This document shows, one piece after another, positions 17,537 through 26,452 of a stretch of 64,000 nt of DNA. How positions within the stretch are numbered: position 1 is the first letter of the stretch; each line of letters opens with the position of its first letter. Under the pieces are notes generated by a model, which did no database searches, was not told where the DNA came from, and saw only the letters and a list, made by a program, of their open reading frames with translations. The stretch is from Motiliproteus sp965230735. GTDB taxonomy: Bacteria; Pseudomonadota; Gammaproteobacteria; Pseudomonadales; Balneatricaceae. The DNA is taken from positions 3,348,001-3,412,000 of the forward strand of contig NZ_OZ246016.1 in assembly GCF_965230735.1 (NCBI RefSeq), read 5' to 3'. The translations under genes were made by a program, and so were the position numbers.

Positions 17537-17935
17537 TCAACCGTTCCGCTCAGCCAGTGTTGAGATACACCAGGATGTGAACGCAGCCTTATCCCGCGGA
17601 CTGGCGCACTGTAGGGGATCCGGCGCACCTTCGAGCAAGCGGTGCACGACCATCTCACCCTGCTGAGCAAAAACTGAGTCCAACTCCTCTTCGCTCAGCG
17701 GAGCCACGAAATAATCCAAGTCCATTGCATCACCCGGAATTTGATCCCGACTGAACGAACTCCGCTCATAACCATGCTGGAATAATTGGCCTTCGTGATA
17801 CTCAACCCGACACTGCCCTTCAATATCAGAAAAGCGGGGGCGGTAGACTTCGATTGTACGACCATGAATTTGCAACCCAACCACCGTTGCGGCCTGCTGT
17901 TCTTGAGCATGTTGTAATGCTGCATGCAAGTCCAT
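17537..17935 (-). CDS. Hypothetical protein, 132 residues
   Basis: I do not recognise this protein. It is acidic and soluble-looking, with no signal peptide or membrane segment. It contains MDLDYFVAPLSEEELDSVFA in the middle and FTSWCISTLAERNG at the end. Its codon pattern looks coding: other frames in this stretch are broken and give less plausible proteins. It starts at ATG 17935 with a weak ribosome-binding site and ends 229 bp before wecB on the same strand. It could therefore be the first gene of the polysaccharide transcript, or unrelated to it. A strong terminator (18162-18195) separates it from fabV. Confidence 0.5.
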   Translation of the reverse strand: MDLHAALQHAQEQQAATVVGLQIHGRTIEVYRPRFSDIEGQCRVEYHEGQLFQHGYERSSFSRDQIPGDAMDLDYFVAPLSEEELDSVFAQQGEMVVHRLLEGAPDPLQCASPRDKAAFTSWCISTLAERNG

Positions 17936-18161
17936 GAGCTAAACCCTCATATTTCTTATAGTTTTGTAGTTTGTTGTATTTGGAAGCCCAACTACCTTAC
18001 CAGCCCAAGCAAAAACAACTATTGGCGATTGGTCTAATCGCCTCTAAAACCCCTATGATTACTGGACCGAGCCAACTTGAAAACGGCTCATGACGCAGCG
18101 CAAAAATCGATACTTATAATGTAGCCAAACTACAAAAATTCATTGTTTTGCCTCTGAAATG

Positions 18162-18195
18162 AAAAAGCCCCGCCGGTTTCCCGGCGGGGCTTTTT
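18162..18195 (-). terminator. Strong intrinsic terminator downstream of fabV
   Basis: AAAAAGCCCCGCCGG (18162-18176) and its exact complement (18181-18195) form a 15-bp stem around a 4-nt loop with T-runs on both sides, so it can work in both directions. It lies 20 bp after the fabV stop. Confidence 0.93.
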
Positions 18196-18215
18196 AAAAC
18201 GATCGAGCTAGTGGA

Positions 18216-19418
18216 TCAAAGCTGCTCGACATCAAACTCCGCTACCGGGCTGACATCGGCGTCATAATCCACCCCTTCGATACCGAAGCCGAACAGACGC
18301 AGGAACTCGTCCTTATAACCGTCGTAGTCGGTCAGATCACGTAGATTATCTGTGGTCACCTCGGCCCAGATATCACGACAGTCACTCTGAACATCGTCAC
18401 GAAGCTCCCAGTCGTCCATCCGAATCCGGCCCGCTTCATCGGTCTGAGCCGCCGAACCGTCGGCCTTATAGAGCTGGGTGCTGAACAGACGTTCGATCTG
18501 CTCCATACAGCCTTCATGCAAGCCTTTATCCTTCATGACCTTGAAGGCCATGGCGATATACAAAGGCATCACTGGAATTGCCGAGCTGGCCTGAGTTACC
18601 ACGCTCTTGAGCACGGCGATATTGGCCGAACCACCCTGCTTGGCCAGTCGAGCATTGATCTCGGTGGCTGCACGGTCCAGGTCCTTCTTGGCCTGACCCA
18701 AGGCGCCTTCCCAGTAGATCGGCCAGGTCATATCGGTACCGATATAGCTGTAGGAAACCGACTTACAACCCTGAGCCAGCACACCAGCCTGGTCCAGCGC
18801 GTCGATCCACAGTTCCCAGTCTTGGCCACCCATCACCGTCACCGTGTCGGCAATCTCCTGCTCGGTGGCGGGCTCGACTTCGGTCTCGATGATCACATCT
18901 TTGTTGGTATCAACCGCGGTAGAGCGGTAAGTCTCACCGATCGGCTTGAGGCAGGAGCGCACCAGCTCACCGCTATCCGGCAATTTACGAACCGGCGAAG
19001 CCAGCGAGTAAACCACCAGGTCAACCTGACCCATCTCCTCTTTGATCAGCTCGATCGTCTTCTGCTTGGCTTCGTGGGAGAAAGCATCGCAGTTCAGGCT
19101 CTTAGAGTAGAGACCGGCTGCTTTTGCTGCTTTATCGAACGCCGCTGAGTTATACCATCCGGCAGTACCGGCTTTCTTTTCGGTCCCCGGCTTTTCGAAG
19201 AACACGCCGAGGGTCGCCGCACCGGCACCAAAGGCCGCTTCGATCCGTGAGCAGAGGCCGTAACCGCTGGAAGAACCGATCACCAGCACACGCTTGGGTC
19301 CGTTCTCAAGCTTGCCCTTGGACTGGGTGTAAGCGATCTGCTGCTGAACGTTGGCGTCACAGCCGACGGGATGGGTAGTGGTACAGATAAAACCGCGAAT
19401 TTTGGGTTTGATGATCAC
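18216..19418 (-). CDS. fabV: Trans-2-enoyl-ACP/CoA reductase FabV
   Basis: This 400-residue protein is a FabV enoyl reductase, the NADH-dependent last step of fatty-acid elongation. The N-terminal IIKPKIRGFICTTTHPVGC is conserved in the family. GSSSGYG (48-54) is the NADH loop, and the active-site pair is Y235-x8-K244 in YWEGALGQAK, the spacing that separates FabV from FabI (Y-x6-K). FabV enzymes are commonly insensitive to triclosan. GTG 19418 is the start, with AAGGTG upstream. It is monocistronic, with its own terminator. The 116 bp between it and cobQ hold nothing recognisable. Confidence 0.95.
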   Translation of the reverse strand: MIIKPKIRGFICTTTHPVGCDANVQQQIAYTQSKGKLENGPKRVLVIGSSSGYGLCSRIEAAFGAGAATLGVFFEKPGTEKKAGTAGWYNSAAFDKAAKAAGLYSKSLNCDAFSHEAKQKTIELIKEEMGQVDLVVYSLASPVRKLPDSGELVRSCLKPIGETYRSTAVDTNKDVIIETEVEPATEQEIADTVTVMGGQDWELWIDALDQAGVLAQGCKSVSYSYIGTDMTWPIYWEGALGQAKKDLDRAATEINARLAKQGGSANIAVLKSVVTQASSAIPVMPLYIAMAFKVMKDKGLHEGCMEQIERLFSTQLYKADGSAAQTDEAGRIRMDDWELRDDVQSDCRDIWAEVTTDNLRDLTDYDGYKDEFLRLFGFGIEGVDYDADVSPVAEFDVEQL

Positions 19419-19534
19419 GTGCGACTCACCTTATTGATTTGCAAAATAGAGAGCAGAAGGCGGATTATACCTGTTTGCGGCCCCGGCTGGCGAGGTGGAT
19501 CGACGGGCCGCGATATCGAGTCCGCCACGAAGCG

Positions 19535-21013
19535 CTAACACCCCAAGATCCTGTCGAGCTGCTCAAGTTCGACCGACTGTTCCAGGGTGTCTGCCAGGCG
19601 TTCGATTCCCCGTTGTTGTTCGGCGCCGATATCCAGGTCGTCGCTCTCCTTCAAGCCGGCCCACTGCAATAGTCCCTGCAAAGCCTCAGGATGATCAAAC
19701 AAACCATGCAGATAGGTCCCCAAAATCTGTCCGTCGTTTGAGCAAACCCCATCGCTTCGCAAACCACCCTCGGCATCCCTCAACGACAGTAATCCCTGCT
19801 CAAGCCCTTTCCCTTGACTGACACCGGCATGGATCTCGTAGCCGGCAGCCCGGTAGCATTGACCGTTCAGCAACAGCTCGCCCTCAACCCGATGCAGCTG
19901 CTTCTGGGTTTCCAACAGGGTTTCAAATTCCAACAGCCCCAGCCCCTGGTAACTCTGGGCCGGCCCTTCCAACCCCTGGGGATCATGCAGTAGCTGTCCC
20001 AGCATCTGAAAGCCACCACAGATGCCGATCAGCTTGCCACCGTAACGCAGATGGCGCTGAATTTCGTTCTCCCAACCCTGCTCACGCAGCCAGATCAGAT
20101 CCAGCCCGACACTCTTGGAGCCGGGCAAGACAATCAGATCCGCTGCAGGAATCGCTTGGCCGGCCCGGACAAAACTGATCTCAACCTGCGGATGCAACCG
20201 TAGCGGGTCGAAATCGGTGTGGTTGGAGATCCGCGGCGGCACCGGCACCACCACTTTCAGGACCTGCTTCTCAGTATCCAGCGCGGAGCTCCAGGCCAGT
20301 GCGTCCTCGGCTTCCAGGTAGAGCCCATGCAGATAGGGCAATACCGCCAGGACCGGCTTCCCGGTTCGCTGCTCCAACCAGTCGATACCAGGCTGCAACA
20401 ACGATTGATCGCCACGAAAACGATTAATCACAAACCCTTCAACCCTGGCCTGCTCCGAGGGCGACAGCAACTCCAGCGTACCGACCAGGTGGGCAAACAC
20501 GCCTCCCCTGTCGATATCAGCGACCAGTATCACCGGGCAATCCACCGCTTCGGCAAACCCCATGTTAGCGATATCGCGATCGCGCAGATTAATCTCGGCA
20601 GGGCTGCCGGCTCCCTCGACGACCACATAATCATACTGTTCCAGCAGTCGCTGATGGGACTCGAGCACCGCCTTCATCGCTTGCGGCTTGAAATCGTGAT
20701 AGACCCTGGCCTTCATCTGCCCTACCGCCTGGCCCTGGATAATCACCTGGGCGCCGGTATCACTGTTGGGCTTGAGTAATACCGGATTCATATCGGTATG
20801 GGGCTCAAGACCACAGGCTTTGGCCTGGGCCGCCTGAGCTCGACCGATTTCACCGCCATCGACGGTGACCGCACTGTTGAGCGCCATATTCTGCGGTTTA
20901 AAGGGCGCGACTTTCAGCCCCCGGCGAGCCAGCAAGCGGCACAACGCGGTGACCAGCGCTGACTTTCCGGCATCGGAAGTAGTGCCCTGAACCATCAGGG
21001 TCGAGCGTTTCAT
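19535..21013 (-). CDS. cobQ: Cobyric acid synthase
   Basis: A 492-residue CobQ/CbiP. The N-terminal GTTSDAGKS (10-18) is a P-loop of the dethiobiotin-synthetase-like domain, and PFKPQNMALNS follows. A C-terminal class I glutamine amidotransferase domain has its nucleophile Cys332 in GICGGFQMLG, with a His/Glu pair further on in LHGLFD. It amidates four side chains of adenosylcobyrinic acid diamide using glutamine and ATP. It diverges from cbiB with 111 bp between the starts. Other corrin-ring genes are not in the window, so this may be either part of a dispersed pathway or a salvage set. Confidence 0.95.
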   Translation of the reverse strand: MKRSTLMVQGTTSDAGKSALVTALCRLLARRGLKVAPFKPQNMALNSAVTVDGGEIGRAQAAQAKACGLEPHTDMNPVLLKPNSDTGAQVIIQGQAVGQMKARVYHDFKPQAMKAVLESHQRLLEQYDYVVVEGAGSPAEINLRDRDIANMGFAEAVDCPVILVADIDRGGVFAHLVGTLELLSPSEQARVEGFVINRFRGDQSLLQPGIDWLEQRTGKPVLAVLPYLHGLYLEAEDALAWSSALDTEKQVLKVVVPVPPRISNHTDFDPLRLHPQVEISFVRAGQAIPAADLIVLPGSKSVGLDLIWLREQGWENEIQRHLRYGGKLIGICGGFQMLGQLLHDPQGLEGPAQSYQGLGLLEFETLLETQKQLHRVEGELLLNGQCYRAAGYEIHAGVSQGKGLEQGLLSLRDAEGGLRSDGVCSNDGQILGTYLHGLFDHPEALQGLLQWAGLKESDDLDIGAEQQRGIERLADTLEQSVELEQLDRILGC

Positions 21014-21124
21014 GCGTTCTACGGGCTCCTATCGAGGCTTGATCTGGCCGGGTTGGCCGTTATGATGAGCGCGCACTTTAGCAAAAAGCCACCGCCGCCT
21101 GAACACTGAAAACCGGATCCTCAT

Positions 21125-22069
21125 TTGAACCCTCTGCTTCTCGTCACCGCCGTCATCGGCGGCGCACTGCTGCTGGACCTGCTGCTGGGAGAACCGCGCC
21201 GCCTGCACCCCCTGATCGGCTTTGGCCATCTGGTCAACCGGTTAGAGCGGCGGCTGAACCTCGCATCCGTTAGCCCCTGGAAGCGCCAACTCGGCGGGCT
21301 GCTGGGGGTAATGCTATTGGCGCTACCCTTACCGCTGCTGCTGCTCTGGTTACTGCCACAGCTATCACTGGGATTGACGGTAATCATCGAACTGCTGGGG
21401 CTCTACCTATGCCTTGGACGGCAAAGCCTGGCCCAGCATGCCCGCAATATTGGCAAGCCTCTGGCCGCTGGCGACCTGGATAAAGCCCGCCTGCACACCA
21501 GCTATATCGTCAGTCGCGATCCCGCCCGGCTCGATAGCGCCGGCATGAGTCGGTCTGCCATCGAGTCGGTGCTGGAAAACGGTAATGATGCCTGCTTCGC
21601 CACCCTGTTCTGGTTTCTAATCGGCGGTTTACCGCTGGCACTGCTGCACCGCCTGGCCAACACCTTGGATGCGATGTGGGGTTATCGCAACGATCGCTTT
21701 ACCGATTTCGGTCGGGCCGCCGCTCGCTTCGATGATCTACTCGGCTGGCTACCGGCCCGGCTGACGGCAATCAGCTATGCCCTCGCCGGTCGTTTCTCTC
21801 AAGGGATCGACTGCTGGCGCCGGCAAGCACCGCTGCATGACAGCCCCAATGCGGGACCGGTGATGGCAGCCGGGGCTGGCGCCCTGGGAATTCGACTGGG
21901 TGGCGCCGCCTGGTACGGCGATCAACTAAAGGCACGGCCGGAATTCGGCTGCGGGCAAGCTGCCGATCCAACGGGGATCGAACGGAGCATCGACCTGGTT
22001 AACCGCAGCTGCCTGCTATGGCTGGCGCTACTGAGCCTCATCGCGTTACCGCTGGCACTGCTGAACTGA
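21125..22069 (+). CDS. cbiB: Adenosylcobinamide-phosphate synthase
   Basis: A 314-residue membrane protein of the CbiB/CobD family, with DLLLGEPRRLHPLIGFG near the N-terminus, SRDPARLDSAGMSRSAIES in the middle, and several membrane helices (about 50-95 and at the C-terminus). It joins aminopropanol phosphate (or ethanolamine phosphate) to cobyric acid, the step after CobQ. Translation seems to start at TTG 21125, since no in-frame ATG precedes the conserved N-terminus. It diverges from cobQ and ends 4 bp before the RND permease stop on the other strand. The 111-bp divergent gap is too short to hold cobalamin riboswitches for both genes. Confidence 0.92.
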   Translation: MNPLLLVTAVIGGALLLDLLLGEPRRLHPLIGFGHLVNRLERRLNLASVSPWKRQLGGLLGVMLLALPLPLLLLWLLPQLSLGLTVIIELLGLYLCLGRQSLAQHARNIGKPLAAGDLDKARLHTSYIVSRDPARLDSAGMSRSAIESVLENGNDACFATLFWFLIGGLPLALLHRLANTLDAMWGYRNDRFTDFGRAAARFDDLLGWLPARLTAISYALAGRFSQGIDCWRRQAPLHDSPNAGPVMAAGAGALGIRLGGAAWYGDQLKARPEFGCGQAADPTGIERSIDLVNRSCLLWLALLSLIALPLALLN

Positions 22070-22073
22070 GGAG

Positions 22074-25000
22074 CTACCCGTTAGCGGCACTTTGGGACGG
22101 CTGCTCCGGCAGATACTGAGAACCGAACAGCCGCCGGATATCCTCCAATACCAGGTAGTTGACCGGCACGATCAGCAAGGTGATCAGGGTCGCAAACAGG
22201 ATGCCGAAACCGAGCGAGACCGCCATCGGGATCAGGAACTGGGCTTGGGTGCTCTTCTCCAGAATCAGCGGCGTCAAACCACAGAAGGTCGTCAGCGAGG
22301 TCAGCATCACCGCCCGGAAACGAGCCGCGCCCGCCACTCTGACCGCCTGCTGCAGCGGCATTCCCGAACGCCGCATCCGGTTCACGTAATCGACCAGCAC
22401 CAGAGAGTCGTTGACCACCACCCCGGTCAACGCCAACATTCCCATCAGGCTCATGATCGTCAGCGGCATCGCCATCAACCAATGCCCCATGATCGCGCCA
22501 ACCAGCCCGAACGGAATCACCGACATCACGATCAACGGTTGGGCATAGGACTTGAATGGGATAGCTAGCAGCGCAAACACCACAAACAGCACCCCGGCGC
22601 CACCCCAGATCAAGCCCTGGAAGGATTCGCGCTGTTCCTTGGCCTCACCCTCGAAGCTGTAACGAACTCCCGGGTAGTCCAGCAGCAGCTCGTCGATATA
22701 GGCCTTCATATCACGCTTGATCGCCTCGATATCGGCCAACTCTTTATCGGCATCAGCCTTGACGCTACCGGTACGCATCCGCTCGACCCGATTGATCGAC
22801 TCCGGACTGCGCCCCGGCGTCAGGCTCGCCACTTCGGTGAACGGCACCTCTACCCCATCGCGGGTGCGGACCAACAGCCGGTCCAGGGTTTCCAGCGATT
22901 CCCGCTCACTGACGGGGTAGCGAACCCAAACCTTAACTTCGTCCCTACCCCGCAACAGTCGTTGAATCTCAAACCCGAAGAACGCCTGGCGCACCTGAAT
23001 CGCCAGATCGGTCAGATCCAGCCCCAACTGCTCGGCGGCCGGCTTCAGCGCCAACTGCAGTTCCTGCTTACCGCCGAGCATGGTGTCGGTGATATCAAAC
23101 AGGTGCGGATAGGTGGCCAACTTGCTGCGTACCGCTTCCACCAGCGTTTTCAGCTGATCCAGGTCGTGGCCCTTGAAGCGAATATCGATCGGATCACCAC
23201 CCCGGCCGATCTCGGCCCGGTAGGTCAGCGTTTCGGCGCCGGTGATGGTACCCACCCGCTTGCGCCAGGATTGAACCAACTGGGAGCTGGTCACATCGAG
23301 GGTACGCTCTTCCGGCGCCACGATTTCAAACTGCACCCGTCCCTTGTGGGGACCGCCGGTGCCACTGACCGACAGGATATGCTGGATCACACTCTCGCCG
23401 GTCTCCGGATCCCGATACTCATTCTGGACCCACTGAGCCGCTTCAGTCAGCCGATCAACCTGCGCTTCGGTCACCGCAAACGGGGTGCCGGCCGGCATAC
23501 TCAGACTGGCGGTCGCGATCTCGTGCTGTACCCGAGGGAAGAAAATAAACCGGGTCCAGCCGCCGACCACACTGGCAAAAACCATCAGCATGATGCCGAA
23601 CATCGCTGCCCAGGCGATGTAGCGATGAGCCAACACCCAGTTCAGCACCGGACTGTATATCCGGGCGATAAAACGCTCCAGCCCTTGGGCAATACCCTGC
23701 TGAAAACGACTGATCCAACTGTCGTTGTTGATCGGTTTCATGTGCCGCAAATGCGCCGGCAGGATCAATTTCGACTCCACCAGCGAGAACAGCAGCACCG
23801 GGATCACGATATAGGGAATCTGAGCGAAGATCTGGCCCCGCTGCCCCTCCACCAACATCAACGGCACGAAGGCGGCCACGGTGGTCAGCACCCCGAAGGT
23901 GACCGGCACCGCCACCTCTTGGGTTCCTTCGATCGCCGAGCGCATCGCATCGCCGTTACGGCAAAAATGGGTGTAGATATTCTCACCGGTCACGATGGCA
24001 TCATCGACCACGATACCCAGCACCAGAATAAAGGCGAACAGACTGATCATGTTCAGCGTCACGCCGATCTCCGGCATCATCAGGATGCCGCCCATAAAAC
24101 AGATCGGAATGCCGACGCAGACCCAGAAAGCGACCTGTGGGCGCAGAAACAGGGCCAACAGCGCGATAACCAGCAAGCCGCCCTGGATCGCACTCTTGTT
24201 CAAAGTCTGGAGACGGGCCTTGACGATCTTGGAGCGGTCGCGCCAGTAGTTGATCGATACGCCTTCGGGCAGGCGTTCACGCTGAGCCTCAATGTACTCC
24301 TTGACCTGATCGGCCAATACGATCGAGTTCTGATCACCGATCCGATACACATCGATCGCCATGGCCGGCTGACCATCGAAGCGCAGCTTGACCTGATCCT
24401 CTTCGAAGCCATCCCGGATTCGAGCAATATCACCCAGCTCGATCCGACTGCCGTCGACACCGGACACCACCACAATCTTCTCAAACTGGTCGGCGGTATA
24501 GGCCTGGCCTTTGGTTCTGACCAGGATATCGGCCCCCTGGGTGCGGATATTTCCGGCCGACAGATCCAACGAACCGCGCCGCACGGTCTCGGCCACCTGG
24601 GCCAGTGTCAGGCCGTATTCGCGCAGCACCGCCTCGGGCAGTTCGATCGAGATCTCGTATTCGCGCGGGCTGTCAATTTTGACCTGGGTAACATCGGGCA
24701 GGGCCGAGATATCATCCCGAACCCGTTCGGCCAACTGCCGCAACTCAAGCTCGGAGCGCTCGCCGTAGATCACCACGCTGAGGACCTCGCGGGTGGCCTG
24801 CACCAGCGTCACCGTCGGTCGTTCCGCCCCGTCAGGCAGAGTGTTGATCGCATCGACCCGGCTTTTAACATCATCGAGCAGCACCCGCTCGTCGTAGCCG
24901 GACTCCACTTCGACATGAATCGCCGCCGAGCCCTCGGTGGAGCGTGATACCAGATCGGCGATACCCTGCAGATCCTGCACCGCCTCTTCGACCCGGATAC

Positions 25001-25196
25001 TGATCCCCTCTTCCACCTCAACCGGTGACGCACCGGGATAGCTGACCCGAACGGTAATCAGATCAAGTTCGATCTCGGGAAAGATCTCCAACGGAATACG
25101 ATTGGCCAGTGAGTGCAGACCGGCACCGATAATCAGCACCATCAACAGATTGGCGGCGACCGGATTACGGGCGAACCAGGCGATCATGCCGTGCAT
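22074..25196 (-). CDS. RND efflux permease (AcrB/MexF family)
   Basis: A 1040-residue inner-membrane pump subunit with the duplicated RND plan: one helix, a large periplasmic porter loop, six helices, then the same again. Proton-relay residues are in GIVVDDAIVTGENIY of helix 4. The FMGGILMM and GVVVNDSLVLVDYVNRMR segments are also typical. It uses the proton gradient to export hydrophobic compounds. GGGAG precedes ATG 25196. It is the last gene of an operon with the adaptor (3-bp gap) and the outer-membrane channel. No regulator gene is adjacent, and the substrate cannot be told. Confidence 0.93.
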   Translation of the reverse strand: MHGMIAWFARNPVAANLLMVLIIGAGLHSLANRIPLEIFPEIELDLITVRVSYPGASPVEVEEGISIRVEEAVQDLQGIADLVSRSTEGSAAIHVEVESGYDERVLLDDVKSRVDAINTLPDGAERPTVTLVQATREVLSVVIYGERSELELRQLAERVRDDISALPDVTQVKIDSPREYEISIELPEAVLREYGLTLAQVAETVRRGSLDLSAGNIRTQGADILVRTKGQAYTADQFEKIVVVSGVDGSRIELGDIARIRDGFEEDQVKLRFDGQPAMAIDVYRIGDQNSIVLADQVKEYIEAQRERLPEGVSINYWRDRSKIVKARLQTLNKSAIQGGLLVIALLALFLRPQVAFWVCVGIPICFMGGILMMPEIGVTLNMISLFAFILVLGIVVDDAIVTGENIYTHFCRNGDAMRSAIEGTQEVAVPVTFGVLTTVAAFVPLMLVEGQRGQIFAQIPYIVIPVLLFSLVESKLILPAHLRHMKPINNDSWISRFQQGIAQGLERFIARIYSPVLNWVLAHRYIAWAAMFGIMLMVFASVVGGWTRFIFFPRVQHEIATASLSMPAGTPFAVTEAQVDRLTEAAQWVQNEYRDPETGESVIQHILSVSGTGGPHKGRVQFEIVAPEERTLDVTSSQLVQSWRKRVGTITGAETLTYRAEIGRGGDPIDIRFKGHDLDQLKTLVEAVRSKLATYPHLFDITDTMLGGKQELQLALKPAAEQLGLDLTDLAIQVRQAFFGFEIQRLLRGRDEVKVWVRYPVSERESLETLDRLLVRTRDGVEVPFTEVASLTPGRSPESINRVERMRTGSVKADADKELADIEAIKRDMKAYIDELLLDYPGVRYSFEGEAKEQRESFQGLIWGGAGVLFVVFALLAIPFKSYAQPLIVMSVIPFGLVGAIMGHWLMAMPLTIMSLMGMLALTGVVVNDSLVLVDYVNRMRRSGMPLQQAVRVAGAARFRAVMLTSLTTFCGLTPLILEKSTQAQFLIPMAVSLGFGILFATLITLLIVPVNYLVLEDIRRLFGSQYLPEQPSQSAANG

Positions 25197-25199
25197 CGG

Positions 25200-26450
25200 T
25201 TACTCCCGTTCCTCAGCACCGGTATCGACCGGGCTGCTGGCGACCAGTTCGGCCTGTTTTTGCGGCAACAGCTCGCCGTCGATCCTCGGCTGGACCAGAA
25301 CGCCGGACTGGGTGCCTCCCAGTGGGGTCAAACTGAGCAGATCCCCCTGGCTGAAACCATCGGCCACCACCACCTCGGTACGGTTCATCCACAAAGGTTC
25401 GACGGTACGCGGTTGCAACCGCCCCTGTTCGATCACCATCACCCGATGATCCTGCGACATCGCTGCACGTGGCAGCACAAAGACCGTTTCGAGCCGCTGA
25501 CCTTCGATCCGCGCTTCCACGAACTGACCGATTTTCAACGGCGGATTACCCTGGGGCCCTAAACTGTAGGGGTCTTCGACCTGGGCCACCACAAAGAGCT
25601 GCCTGGAGCGGCTGTCGATCGCCCCCTCGACCCGAATAATCTTGCCCTGCCATTCGTAGCGGTTACGACCGATCTGGGTACTCAGAACCACCTTGGGAAG
25701 CGCCGAACTGGTGAACTCGCCGCCGCGATACTGCTCCGGCAGATCGATATACTCCAGCTGGCGGTTACTCAACGGCAACCGGACTTCGACATAGTCGACC
25801 GCGAAGATCTCCCCGAGGGCGGTGCCGTTGGACACCACCTGTCCCAGGTCCACCGATTTGGACAGTACCCGCCCGGCATAAGGCGCTCGAATTTTGGTCC
25901 GCTCCAGATTAAGCTTGGCAGTCGATAACTGCGCTTTGGCCGACGCGATGGCCGCTTTGGCCGCGGCCAACTGCGGTTTTCTCAACACCAGCTCCGACGC
26001 CTTGCCCTTACCCAAGCGTTGCCAGTCCCGCACCGCCTGATCCGAGCGCGCCTGCTCCTCCTTCAACTGCGCCCGAGCCTGGGCCAGCGCCGCTTCGGCG
26101 ACTTCGACCGAGGCCAGGTAATCACGCTCATCGATCTGCATCAGCAGATCACCGGCCTCGAAAAAAGCCCCTTCACGGAACTGCTCCGACAGTGCCGTGA
26201 CGGCGCCTCCGACCTGCGCCACCAGCTGACTTTCGGTACGCGGCTTAACCGTACCGTAGGATTCCAGCTCTATCTGGTAGGCCTGTGGCTGCAATCGCGT
26301 CGCATCGACACGCTGCGCCTTCGGCGGCGGGCTCTTACGGGTGGCGGCTTCCGGCTTATGAGTGACGATATAGTTGGCCCCGGCAATGCCCAGGCCCAGC
26401 AGCAGCAGCGGCACAATCAGCTTGATCCAGAAACTGGTGCGCGAACTCAT
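25200..26450 (-). CDS. RND efflux periplasmic adaptor (membrane fusion protein)
   Basis: The protein has 416 residues. An N-terminal membrane anchor (about 10-28) is followed by a lipoyl/barrel-sandwich half, a coiled-coil hairpin rich in Ala, Gln and Arg (about 115-185), the second lipoyl half (KIRAPYAGRVLSKSVDLGQVV) and beta-barrel domains. It links the permease at 22074-25196 to the outer-membrane channel at 26453-27886. It lies between these genes with gaps of 2-3 bp, so expression is tightly coupled. No lipobox is seen, so it is probably anchored by the uncleaved N-terminal helix. Confidence 0.92.
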   Translation of the reverse strand: MSSRTSFWIKLIVPLLLLGLGIAGANYIVTHKPEAATRKSPPPKAQRVDATRLQPQAYQIELESYGTVKPRTESQLVAQVGGAVTALSEQFREGAFFEAGDLLMQIDERDYLASVEVAEAALAQARAQLKEEQARSDQAVRDWQRLGKGKASELVLRKPQLAAAKAAIASAKAQLSTAKLNLERTKIRAPYAGRVLSKSVDLGQVVSNGTALGEIFAVDYVEVRLPLSNRQLEYIDLPEQYRGGEFTSSALPKVVLSTQIGRNRYEWQGKIIRVEGAIDSRSRQLFVVAQVEDPYSLGPQGNPPLKIGQFVEARIEGQRLETVFVLPRAAMSQDHRVMVIEQGRLQPRTVEPLWMNRTEVVVADGFSQGDLLSLTPLGGTQSGVLVQPRIDGELLPQKQAELVASSPVDTGAEERE

Positions 26451-26452
26451 GA

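Noticed and set aside
17344..17670. 108-codon minus-strand frame overlapping the unknown gene at 17537-17935
   Set aside because: Arg/Ser/Cys-rich product with no ribosome-binding site. The 132-residue frame is the more protein-like reading.
21014..21124. Possible cobalamin riboswitch between cobQ and cbiB
   Set aside because: The 111-bp divergent gap is too short, and no B12-box-like conserved core was seen.
22962..24947. 661-codon plus-strand open frame opposite the RND permease gene
   Set aside because: Its product is His/Gln/Arg-rich without any domain, as expected for the mirror frame of a GC-rich gene. The minus-strand RND protein is unmistakable.
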